DNA of 48,703 bases from contig MTSL01000184.1 in assembly GCA_002794465.1 (NCBI GenBank), positions 1 to 48,703 of the forward strand. Direction: 5' to 3'. Below, piece by piece: positions 10,749-21,414 of this stretch. How positions within the stretch are numbered: the first letter of the stretch is position 1; each line of letters begins with the position of its first letter. The DNA comes from Paramicrosporidium saccamoebae (taxonomy: Eukaryota > Rozellomycota). The notes beneath the pieces are model-generated. The model did not search any database. It worked only from the letters and a program-made list of their open reading frames with translations, and was not told the DNA's origin. Position numbers and translations under genes: made by a program.

Positions 10749-11101
10749 CTTGATCAGCGGTAAATCCAGCGGATCGATTCTGCCTTTGCTCGTTTTATTT
10801 TGTTGCGGTGTGTTTGCCAGTAGCTAGCTTTACCAACCTACAACAAACCCGCCCGCGACAGTCAATTAAGCCTTTGTCCCCGGTCGGTCCTTTTGATTGG
10901 CCGGAATCTGCTGCTTTTGCATGGCATGAGAGTTACAATCGGTCTGCATCAGAGGCAACTCTAGAAAAGCATCCAACCAAATGTTCTGCAAGAGCAAATT
11001 CAGAGTCGGAAAAGTTTGAGCGGGATTGGCCCAATCAGGTTTTGTGACTGCCAAAAATAGCATCATACACCTTGTTTCGTCACGGAGCCGCAACGAGCTT
11101 G
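10749..11101. other. divergent intergenic promoter region (CHD / LCB2)
   Basis: A 353-bp gap between divergent genes. It contains ATTGG at 10896-10900 and an inverted ATTGG/CCAAT pair at 11025-11035 (66 bp before the LCB2 ATG), the likely binding sites of a HAP/NF-Y-type factor. No gene is seen in it. Confidence 0.6.
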
Positions 11102-12753
11102 ATGCTGGAGGATTCTAAACTATCGAAATCAAGAGCAGACTTGTCTGCCGAGTCTTTGGTAGAGCCTGTCTATGAGAAAAATGTTCGCAAACCATCCCGT
11201 AGCACCTCATCACACCGGCCCAGCCCGTTGGCGGCAGAATTGCGTCGGTTCAGCCTGGACGAAGAGCAATGCCCCTATCCAACCACAGTGGCAACGTTCC
11301 TTTCGTACTTTATGTTAGTGCTTTACGGACATGTCCGTGATTTCTTGGGAAAGATTTTTTTCCCCGCCGCGTACAAACATTTGCGAGTGTTCAATGGCTA
11401 TGCACCGCTGACGGGGGATTTCGAGTCCCTTTATACCCGTCGACTCTACACCCGAATCCGAGATTGCTGGCACCGTACCATTTCTGGGATTCCGTCGCGG
11501 ACATTGCACCTTCTGGAGCGCTACAGTGACGACTACAACCAAACATTCACGTACACTGGGAGGAAGAAGGAAATGCTCAACCTGTCCTCATACAATTATC
11601 TGGGCTTTGCCCAAGGAGAGGGTACCTGTGCCGATTCCGTCGTCAAAGTGCTAAAGACGCACTCGGTAGGAATTGGCAGTTCGCGTGCCGAGGTTGGGAC
11701 TTTGGATATCCATCTGGAGCTGGAAAAGCTAGTTGCCCGGTTTGTTGGAAAGGAAGAGGCCATGATATTCAATATGGGTTTTGCCACCAATGCGCTAATG
11801 ATTTCTGCTTTTGTGGGAAAGGGCAGTCTTATCATTTCCGACGAATTGAACCACACATCACTTGTCTTTGGAAGCCGTCTATCCCAGGCGACAATCCAAA
11901 AGTTCAAACACAATGACCCAGATGATTTAGAGCGCGTTCTACGTGATGCAATCAGTCAAGGACAGCCGCGCACCCATCGTCCATGGAAGAAGATTATCGT
12001 CATTGTTGAAGGACTCTACTCTATGGAGGGGTCCATTGTCAAGCTGCCAGAAATTCTGGCACTGAAGCCCAAATACAAGTTCTACCTGTTTGTGGATGAG
12101 GCACATTCCATCGGTGCTCTCGGTCCAAACGGCAAGGGAGTGTGTGATTTCTACGGCGTCAGTACCTCTGATGTTGACATGCTCATGGGGACCTTTACCA
12201 AGAGTTTTGGTGCGGCCGGAGGGTACATTGCTGGATCCTCTGAGCTAATCAGTCATTTTCGGGCCGAAGGTTTTGGCCACATCTATGCTGAGCCAATGCC
12301 TCCTCCGGTGGTAGAGCAAGTGTCCATGTCAATGAAAATTATCCTCGGCGAAGATGGAACAGATGAAGGTAAGCGGCGCCTAAAGGCTATTCTCGACAAT
12401 TCCCTCTACTTTATGAGAGAGCTACGAAAGATGGACTTTATTATCTACGGAGACGAAGGGTCTCCCATTGTTCCCTTATTACTGTTCCAGCCCGGTAAAA
12501 TCAGGTATTATCGTGCTGTTTATTTCTAATCTCTAGAGCATTTAGTCACGAAGCGCTTGCACGAGACATGGCCGTAGTGGTCGTAGGATATCCCGCAACG
12601 CCAATCAATTCCGCCCGCGTGCGATTCTGCATCTCGGCCAGTCACACTCAGAAAGATCTGGACGATGCCCTGAAAAAGGTCAGCGAGATTGGAGATGTGA
12701 TGCAGCTCAAATTTAAGAAGAAGAATTGGTTAAGTTGGACATGGGTTTTCTAA
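11102..12753 (+). CDS. LCB2: serine palmitoyltransferase subunit 2
   Basis: Exons 11102-12504 and 12537-12753 flank a 32-nt intron (GTATTA...CTAATCTCTAG), giving 539 residues, close to yeast Lcb2 (561). The product is the PLP-bearing subunit of the ER enzyme that condenses serine with palmitoyl-CoA, the first step of sphingolipid synthesis. Visible are an N-terminal membrane segment (residues about 65-90), the alpha-oxoamine synthase fold with DEAHSIGALG near 340, and the PLP lysine K367 in GTFTKSFGAAGG. The second exon supplies the conserved VVVVGYPATP and the C-terminal domain. The frame is open from 11072, but 11102 is the first ATG. The last residues (LSWTWVF) are encoded by the first unit of a tandem repeat, so the C-terminus has an acquired or slipped end. 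Confidence 0.95.
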
Positions 12754-12965
12754 GGTTTGTACTAAGCAGATTCGAGCTGCCGATTTGGAGAGTTGGTTGG
12801 ACATGGATTCTCTAGTATTTGTATTATACAGAGTATGGTTCGGGTCTAAAAGAGTTGACCGAGCTGAATGTTACAAGTTTTGTATTAAACAGAGTTTTAT
12901 CACGTAATGTTGCGTTCTATCGCATAATGTCACGTTCCATTACATCATGTTAAAAGCCTTATCAT
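12727..12965. repeat. degenerate tandem repeats (about 62-bp units, then 20-bp units)
   Basis: Units of about 62 bp sharing TTGGACATGG...TTTGTA...ACAG recur at about 12735, 12797 and (degenerate) 12851. A second array of three degenerate 20-bp units (ATCACGTAATGTTGCGTTCT-like) spans about 12900-12960. The first unit overlaps the LCB2 stop codon. The rest of the 348-bp gap to PRP43 contains only the TAAARCATAGGTA element at 13005-13057. Confidence 0.65.
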
Positions 12966-13004
12966 ATGATGGGCCGCTTTGGGCGATCGAGTTGAATAGT
13001 TGCG

Positions 13005-15252
<2,248 letters not shown>

Positions 15253-15255
15253 TTA

Positions 15256-15364
15256 TTCGATTTACACTGGATACTCTATGCTGGACACTCGATTTATACT
15301 GGATACTCTATGCTGGATACTCGATTTATACTGGATACTCAATTTATACTGGGCACTCGATTTG
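15256..15364. repeat. 18-bp-type tandem repeat downstream of PRP43
   Basis: GGATACTCGATTTATACT-like 18-bp units, with two shortened 14-bp variants (GGATACTCTATGCT), repeat about six times between PRP43 and the lipase gene. It is a non-coding minisatellite. Confidence 0.8.
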
Positions 15365-15438
15365 TGCCAGAGGCTCTGATTCGTCAGACCCCTTCCTAAA
15401 ATAGACACCATCTCATTAAAGAAACTATAAATAATACA

Positions 15439-16897
15439 ATGCACAAACAAGTGGGGGCCATGCAGATTCCCATAGTGTCGAGGCTAAGCTGGGAGGATTA
15501 TAAGCGACTTTTGCTGGCAGTTTCCATCCTCGTAATCGAGAGCTGGCTGCGGTTCCTGGCGTGGCTATTTCCAGTCTCCGTGATGGACTTTTTGCGTTTC
15601 CGCATCATACGGTACACAACCAGAGCGTTTGTTGAGCTTTAGGTTCGTCCCGAGACTGTTCCGAGGCTATCGAGATGAGGAGATTCCGCGAGATCCTCTG
15701 GGCGATGCGACAACGGCAGAGATGATCCGGTTCCATGGCTACCACTGCGAAGAGCATCTTGTTGTCACGGCCGATGGTTACATCTTGCTCCTCCATCGCG
15801 TGTTACCGAAAGAAGGACGCGCGCGACACGCGACTGTGGAGTCTACCAAAAGCGTCTTTCCCTCACCCGCTTCCTCCGTCACCGGACAGACATTTGCACC
15901 ACCAGTGCTCCTGCTGCATGGTGCAATGTTGTCATCGGAGATTTGGGTCTGTCAGCATGCCACTGACAAAAATCTTGCCTTTGCCCTGCTGGATGGAGGC
16001 TATGACGTCTGGCTTGCCAATCGAAGAGGCACAAAGTACTCCCAGAAACACGTATACTACAAGTCGAGCGAGACGCGCTTTTGGGACTACTCCCTCGACG
16101 AAACTATTATGCACGACGTGCCCGCATTGACAGAGTATATTATTAGTGTGAATGGCCACCGGACCATCTCATTGGTGGGCTTCTCACAAGGAACAGCCGA
16201 GTCGTTTGGAGCGTTAGCATTGAATCGGAAGCTGCAGAAACGCGTAAATTGTGTGGTGGGCTTGTCTGCAACCGCCAAACCACCCACACCCTCTAATAGT
16301 TTCATCTTGTCCATGGTGCACTGGAGTCCTGAGCTCGTCTTTCTCGTCTTTGGGCGCAAATCAATGTTGCGGAGTGTGTTATTTTGGCAGCGACTATTGT
16401 CTCCTAGGGCGTTGGCCTGGGGCATGGATCAGGCCATGTACATGCTCTTTGGCTGGACCAACCGCAACATTCTCCTACACGATCGTCCAAATCTCTATCG
16501 TCACATCTTTGCACTCTCCTCAGTGAAGCAGATTGTCCATTGGTTCCAGATTATGCGAGCGGGCCGATTTCAAATGTTTGACGATTCGCCCAGCAAGTCG
16601 CACATTGTCCCCGAATATCCCTTGTGCAACATTCAAACTCCGGGAATTGTCTTCCTGGGTGGCGAGGATTGTCTGATCGATGAGCAATTTGTGGTGGAGA
16701 ATTTGCTGACGGCAACAGTGCACAAGATGCCGGGATACGAACACATGGACACTATCTGGGCTCATGATGCCAATATTTTGGTGTTTCCCCATATTCTTGA
16801 ATTCCTCCAGCAGCATGCTCCCCACCATTCCAGCAAAGTAGGTCGGGCCGAACCGTCACAACTTGCCTGGCCGCCCCTCTCCATCAATGCTTCTTAA
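15439..16897 (+). CDS. acid lipase/sterol esterase family (Tgl1/Yeh-like) membrane hydrolase
   Basis: Exons 15439-15611 and 15643-16897, with a 31-nt intron (GTACAC...CTTTAG), give 475 residues. An N-terminal hydrophobic segment (LLLAVSILVIESWLRFLAWLF) anchors it, as in yeast Tgl1/Yeh1/Yeh2. The lipase lid region (FHGYHCEEHLVVTADGYIL) leads into an alpha/beta hydrolase with the oxyanion HGAM. The nucleophile is S239 in GFSQG, and the likely catalytic Asp401 (GGED) and His425 (GYEHMDTIW) are in the expected places. Family members hydrolyse steryl esters or triacylglycerol at lipid droplets or the plasma membrane. Exact substrate is not predictable. Upstream ATAAATAATACA may act as a promoter element. 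It converges on the rhodanese gene with a 34-bp gap. Confidence 0.9.
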
Positions 16898-16931
16898 TAG
16901 AAATTATAAACTCTCATGGTACGTTTAGTTA

Positions 16932-17255
16932 TTATTGCGACCAATCGTTAAAACTGCCGCTATAGCAAATGGCGTCATAGCCAAGCCCCTTGGCAGTCTC
17001 CGCCGCCGACATTGCCCGCACCCCTTTTTGGCACGAAAAGATCAGACTGCTGCCAGAGGCGGGCTTACTGAATCCGTAACGTTGGCTAAATTCTTCCGAC
17101 GCCAAATTGAGTGCAGAGGAAAGTGCAGGGAGCGGAATGTTGTGAGAGGTGGGAATGGTGCCGCCTTGGAGTTCCGCTGGATTGCGGACATCAATGATAA
17201 CTGGATTTCCAGTCTCTACGGCCTTTTTAACGCCCTCCTTGTCGACTGTCTTCAT
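16932..17255 (-). CDS. single-domain rhodanese (thiosulfate sulfurtransferase-like)
   Basis: From the ATG at 17255 the product is 107 residues, the usual size of a lone rhodanese domain (GlpE/TSTD1/Rdl1). It has VIIDVRNPAELQGGTIPTSHNIPL and an active-site loop with the catalytic Cys in FSCQKGVRAMSAAE. Such enzymes transfer sulfane sulfur between thiosulfate or persulfides and thiol acceptors. The frame stays open upstream to ATGs at 17390 and 17405, which would add 45-50 residues resembling a mitochondrial presequence. That extension, however, is encoded entirely by a dispersed intergenic repeat also found upstream of SKP1 and GET1. I therefore prefer the short form, but the longer 157-residue form is possible. 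Confidence 0.85.
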   Translation of the reverse strand: MKTVDKEGVKKAVETGNPVIIDVRNPAELQGGTIPTSHNIPLPALSSALNLASEEFSQRYGFSKPASGSSLIFSCQKGVRAMSAAETAKGLGYDAICYSGSFNDWSQ

Positions 17256-17278
17256 CCGAGTGGGGTTTGCAGTTGTGT

Positions 17279-17402
17279 TGGTGGTAAAGACCCTCCCTCC
17301 CCGGGCCGTAGTTTGTAGACTGTAAGAGTAAAGACTCTTTATCCCCGGGCCATGGTCCGTAGACTGCAGTCTGTGAATATACTTTATCATGGCAGTAAAG
17401 AC
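17279..17402 (-). repeat. dispersed leader repeat, copies upstream of rhodanese gene
   Basis: On the minus strand, two copies of the module CGGNCCGGGGATAAAGAG-TCTTTAC (17279-17309 and 17323-17362) and a partial one (to 17402). They lead straight into the rhodanese gene. The reading frame through them gives YIH...GPGIKSLYS and TTARGGRVFTTN. Related modules lie at 45242-45285 and 46103-46130. Confidence 0.75.
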
Positions 17403-17429
17403 CATTTTGCAGTCACAAAGTCTCTCTAG

Positions 17430-17575
17430 GTATAATTTTTTATACCCCCTCACAATCCCAGTCCATCGATATACCCCTTCAGTTCCTGAATATACTCTCC
17501 CAATCTCCGCCTACGGATATACCCCTCCCCACAATCCCAGTTTATGGATATACCTCCTCACAATCAGTGGCGATT
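17430..17575 (-). repeat. tandem 28-32-bp repeat (GGTATATCC... units)
   Basis: Four to five degenerate minus-strand units with GATTGTGAGG, GGTATATCC and (A/G)ACTGG blocks lie between the 3' end of 6PGDH and the rhodanese leader repeat. Single related units occur at 45242 (upstream of SKP1) and 45961 (upstream of GET1). Confidence 0.7.
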
Positions 17576-17583
17576 TTAATCAA

Positions 17584-19073
17584 TTATGCTTGATAATTAG
17601 TAGAGCTAGTGGTCCCGCCCTGCCCTGTCCAATTCACGTGTTTGTAAACACCAGGATTATCAAGGAGTTCAAAAGTGTGGGCTCCAAAGTAATCGCGTTG
17701 TGCCTGTAAAAGATTCGCAGGCAGTCTCTCACAACGATAGCCATCGTAAAAGGCGAGGGCAGAGGAGAGTGCAGGCACGGGGAGGCCAATGAGGATCGAT
17801 TCTGAGAGGATCAGACGCCAGCTGGGATGGGCCTGGGCGAGCGCCTGAGTAAAGAAAGAGTCAAAGAGGAGGTTTTCAAGATTCGGGTTGCGATCAAAGG
17901 CCTTTCTAATGTCTCCAAGGAACGCACTCTTGATAATGCAGCCGCCCTTCCACATGGTGGCAATGGCTCCCATGTTCAGATTCCAATTAAAAGTTTTAGA
18001 GGCCTCGCTGAACAGCATGAATCCCTGTGCGTAGGAAATAATCTTGGCTCCATACAGGGCCTTTTTTAGATGCTCCAAAATTTCAGTCTTGTCCTTTGTG
18101 AACCCAGCAGTCTTGGGGCCGACGAGGATTTTGCTTGCACGAAGCCGCTCTTCTTTTAGGGCCGAGAGGGATCGTGCAAACACGGCCTCGCTGACCAAAG
18201 TCACGGGGATTCCCATGTCAAGAGACGCCTCGACAGTCCACTTTCCCGTTCCCTTTTGTCCCGCAGCATCTCTTATCCTGTCCACCAGGTAATGCCCGTC
18301 CTGTTGGAACTTGAGAATATCGCTTGTAATTTGGATCAGGAAAGATTCTAATTCTGACTTGTTCCATTCCCCAAACACTGCTGACATTTCTTCATAGCCC
18401 AAACCCAGACCATCATGCATCAGATGGAATGCCTCGCAGATTAGTTGCATATCGCCGTATTCGATCCCATTGTGCACCATTTTGACGAAATGACCGGCAC
18501 CGCCCTCGCCCACCCAGTCACAGCACGGGACACCGTCTGCCTTTGCTGACACTGCTTGCAGCATTTCACGGAGATGCGGCCAAGCACCCGGAGAGCCGCC
18601 AGGCATCATGGACGGGCCATAACGCGCACCCTCCTCTCCTCCACTGACACCACAGCCTACAAAATGCACTCCCTGTGCTGACAGCGTCTTGACACGCCGT
18701 TCAGTGTCCGTGTAGAGAGAGTTTCCTCCGTCAATGATAATGTCGCCAGCAGTCAGGTGAGGCAGTAGCTGGTTGACAAAGTCGTCCACTGCACTGCCTG
18801 CCTTTACCATTAGCAGCACCCTTTTCGGTGACTTTAGCTTCTCCACCAGCTCGGAAACTGAATGCGCTCCCACAACCTTGGTGCCTGCCGCTTCATTGGC
18901 GAGGAAGGCGTCCACTTTGCTGACAGTGCGATTATATGCGCAAACTGTGTAGCCATGGTCGTCAAAGTTGAGGATCAAGTTTTGGCCCATTACAGCCAGT
19001 CCTATCACTCCGATATCCGCCTTCCTACACAATTATTATTGCCGTTGGGCGACAATTACGCATCAGATGACAT
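17584..19073 (-). CDS. GND1: 6-phosphogluconate dehydrogenase, decarboxylating
   Basis: Exon 1 is only 14 nt (19060-19073, encoding MSSD plus two bases), then a 35-nt intron (19025-19059) and exon 2 (17584-19024); the product is 484 residues, the normal length. The Rossmann motif GLAVMG is at 13-18, followed by SGGEEGARYGPSMMPGG, the catalytic Lys186 (FVKMVHNGIEYG) and Glu193, and the long helical dimerisation domain. The enzyme makes ribulose-5-phosphate and NADPH in the oxidative pentose phosphate pathway. Without the micro-exon there is no ATG before the essential nucleotide-binding strand, which supports the splice model. Its start lies 19 bp past the stop of the DDI1 gene upstream on the same strand, so its promoter must lie in DDI1. 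Confidence 0.95.
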
Positions 19074-19092
19074 TGGCATTACGAATAATTTA

Positions 19093-20121
19093 TTAATCTT
19101 TCGGAATCTCCGATTCGGGCAGGAAGGGAATATCCACTCCATTCACGGCGAGCACATTTCTGCTCAAATCAACGCAACACTGATGTCTTCTGAGCATGTC
19201 CAGTCCCAACAACATGTCAGGCCCGTCGCCCTCAATGACAGTGATTGTACATGGCAAAAAGAGGCCGCCCATCTCCAATTGCACAGAATGAACCCGACCA
19301 AGAATGCGACTCGTCCCTACGCCCTTGGCAATTCCTGCAAAGCGCGTATCCAGCAATCTATCTAGGCCGCTGCGTTTTGCACATCGTTCCGTCACTATAT
19401 TGTCAGTCGATGGTCCATAGTACTGATTGTCGTCTGAGCACCGCAGTCAACAAAGGCTTTGAGTCGATACTCGTTCACACAGCACGGAATATACAACATT
19501 GTGACGCTTCCAAACGACTCGGGATGGTATTCCATGGCAGTGGCCAAGTTTTCTTCAACATTCTGCTGCCGGATCTGCGCTTCAATGCGTTCCTGCGACT
19601 GGGCATCAAGTGGATGGTCTGTTTGCTGACCGGGAAAGACGGACGAACGGAGCGATTGAAGGATTCGGGCAAATTCACTGGGATTGTTTTGTGCTGCCTC
19701 TAACAGTTCAGGTCGAGACTACATCAACTTAGACAGCGCTATAAATATACTTGCTGCAAACGAGCCCGTGTAGTAGCGTCATTTAGGACATGTTGCCGGA
19801 CACGCTCAACTTCTGCGTCAATTTTTGTGGGACGGCCCTTGCGCAGAAAAAGCATGTCGTTTTCCTTGATGCCGCAATTCTGCAACGTCTTGCTGCCTTC
19901 ATCGATGATTTTTCCCTCGTGGAATAGTTGAATAAAAGAAGACTCTAATCCCGTCTACTATAAACATTACCGGCGCAGTGTACCTCGGCTGCTAAAATGG
20001 ACAAAAAGTCTGAAATCTATTCCATCTCAATCAGTCACTGCACCGATGCAAGTACTAGAAACTGCGGGTCCAAATCAAACGAATGCACCTGCTCTTCCTC
20101 AGTCAAAACGGTCAAAATCAT
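19093..20121 (-). CDS. DDI1: DDI1-type ubiquitin-dependent aspartyl protease
   Basis: Five exons: 20056-20121, 19971-20016, 19751-19944, 19424-19718 and 19093-19394. The introns are 39, 26, 32 and 29 nt, giving 300 residues. Residues 1-77 align with the ubiquitin-like domain of DDI2 without gaps across the first splice. A helical region follows, then the retropepsin-like domain (FAGIAKGVGTSRILGRVH; DMLLGLDMLRRHQC). The dimeric protease cleaves heavily ubiquitinated substrates and shuttles them to proteasomes. The catalytic motif reads DCGAQ (Asp193) instead of the usual DSGAQ. No C-terminal UBA is present. The reading relies on my splice model, but the active-site codons lie well inside exon 4. 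Confidence 0.9.
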
Positions 20122-20148
20122 GGCGCCAACCAATCACAGCCGTCATAA
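20122..20148. promoter_or_regulatory. 27-bp divergent spacer with CCAAT box (DDI1 / septin)
   Basis: All that separates two divergent start codons. CCAAT at 20130-20134 lies 8 bp from the DDI1 ATG and 14 bp from the septin ATG. Confidence 0.5.
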
Positions 20149-21013
20149 ATGCACGTCTACGGTCTTGCAAACATCCCCAACCAAGTCCATCATGTCGTCT
20201 GTCACCGTCCCTTTACCTTTAACGTGCTGCTAATGGGTACTAGCTTGAGCATAGCCAACTGGTAGGCGAGGTCAGTACTGGAAAGACGGGATTTGTGAAT
20301 CGTGTGCTGAAAAAGGCCGTGTTTGAGAATGATTTGCCCGCCTTCTTTGAAGGTCGAAATGACCCGGGAACCATAATCCGTATAAGGGAACAAGGCACAG
20401 CTGTCTATTCTGTTTAAATATGGTAGATTTGGAGGAAAATGGTGTAAATGCAACCATTCGCCTAATTGATGCTCCGCAGGTGGGATATTCTGTGCGCAAG
20501 TCGGTGGGCTATCAGGCGCTCTCCGATTATACTCGCGATCAGCTGTTCCGGCACGCCCAGCATGAGCTCGATATTGATCGTGCCGTCACCTCCTACCGTG
20601 ATCATCGTGTGCACGTGTGTCTGTATTTTGTGACGGCCCAGGAGCTGTCGCACCAGGACGTACAATCTCTGGGCGAGCTTTGCAAGTTGACCAATATCAT
20701 TTTGGTGGCCGGGAAGGCGGACATGTTGACAGAGGAAGAACTCCAGCTCCAGGAAAAGCGCATCTTGCAGCAGTGTAAAGAAAATGGAATCCAACTGTTT
20801 GATTTGGAGGCACCACGAGTATTCCCCGTCCATCGTCGTTCAGATCTCTATGAAAAGGAGGATGGTCTAGAGTCGGTCTTTATCAAAAAATACCTGCCCG
20901 TTTTGATTGAACGCTCTCAGTCTCAACATTATCGTGACCTACAACAGCACCTGGTCAAAGAGAGTGGTACTGCAACCATCAATCATGCTATTGAATCTCT
21001 TACCATCCACTAA
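20149..21013 (+). CDS. divergent septin-family GTPase, short form
   Basis: Exons 20149-20236, 20266-20379 and 20427-21013 with introns of 29 and 47 nt give 262 residues. The N-terminus VYGLANIPNQVHHVV matches the septin start. The P-loop GEVSTGKT (about 30-37) is intact. The switch-2 motif, normally DTPG, reads DAPQ, and the G4 AKAD reads AGKAD followed by MLT. The septin unique element is recognisable in weakened form near the C-terminus, and no C-terminal coiled coil is present. Septins form GTP-dependent filaments at division sites and cell cortex. Loss of G3 suggests a slow or GTPase-dead subunit (inference). The intron positions fit septin homology on both sides, but transcript support would help. 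Confidence 0.82.
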
Positions 21014-21200
21014 TTGCTGCCAAAGATCCGTCCATCCCTATTCATCACTGTTGGTTGTGTTATTAAATTTTTATCCATCCCCATCCTGTTCCTAATCACC
21101 AATTGATTATAATGTTGAAATCTCATCACTGTTAACCGCCATTGATTTAGTATACTCTTGGGGCTCGCCAATGTATAGCATTACACGAATAGTTAAAATA
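21014..21200. other. intergenic space after septin
   Basis: AT-rich sequence with nothing recognised apart from possible poly(A) signals such as TTATTAAATT. It extends to 21414 if the small antisense ORF next to SEC18 is not real. Confidence 0.4.
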
Positions 21201-21413
21201 CTACAACTCCAAATGTGACGTAAGGAATCTTTCACTTATGTACAAAACCATTACTCCGCTCCGTATCATTAAGCCGACACTTGCGTCCACTTGTATCTCT
21301 TCATCCTCACCTATTTGACTTCTTCCCGCTGTAGATCGACTTATCCAACTCCCTCGCCCCACCCAACTCGGGGCCCTCTTATAATTTAATAACACGGCTC
21401 TTTTGCTGGCCAT
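21201..21413 (-). CDS. candidate small tail-anchored protein (possible Sec61-beta-like), uncertain
   Basis: An ATG at 21413 opens 70 codons on the minus strand, one base from the SEC18 ATG at 21415. The product has a basic N-terminus, RSTAGR, an acidic-then-Val-Asp step (EDEEIQVDAS) and a weakly hydrophobic C-terminus (VGLMIRSGVMVLYIS). The layout recalls Sec61-beta/Sbh1, whose TM is preceded by an acidic residue and VDP, but the segment here is about five residues short and carries an Arg. It could equally be a chance ORF. It is listed because it would fill an otherwise unusually large 400-bp gap and would fit the pattern of nearly abutting divergent starts. Confidence 0.25.
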   Translation of the reverse strand: MASKRAVLLNYKRAPSWVGRGSWISRSTAGRSQIGEDEEIQVDASVGLMIRSGVMVLYISERFLTSHLEL

Positions 21414-21414
21414 A

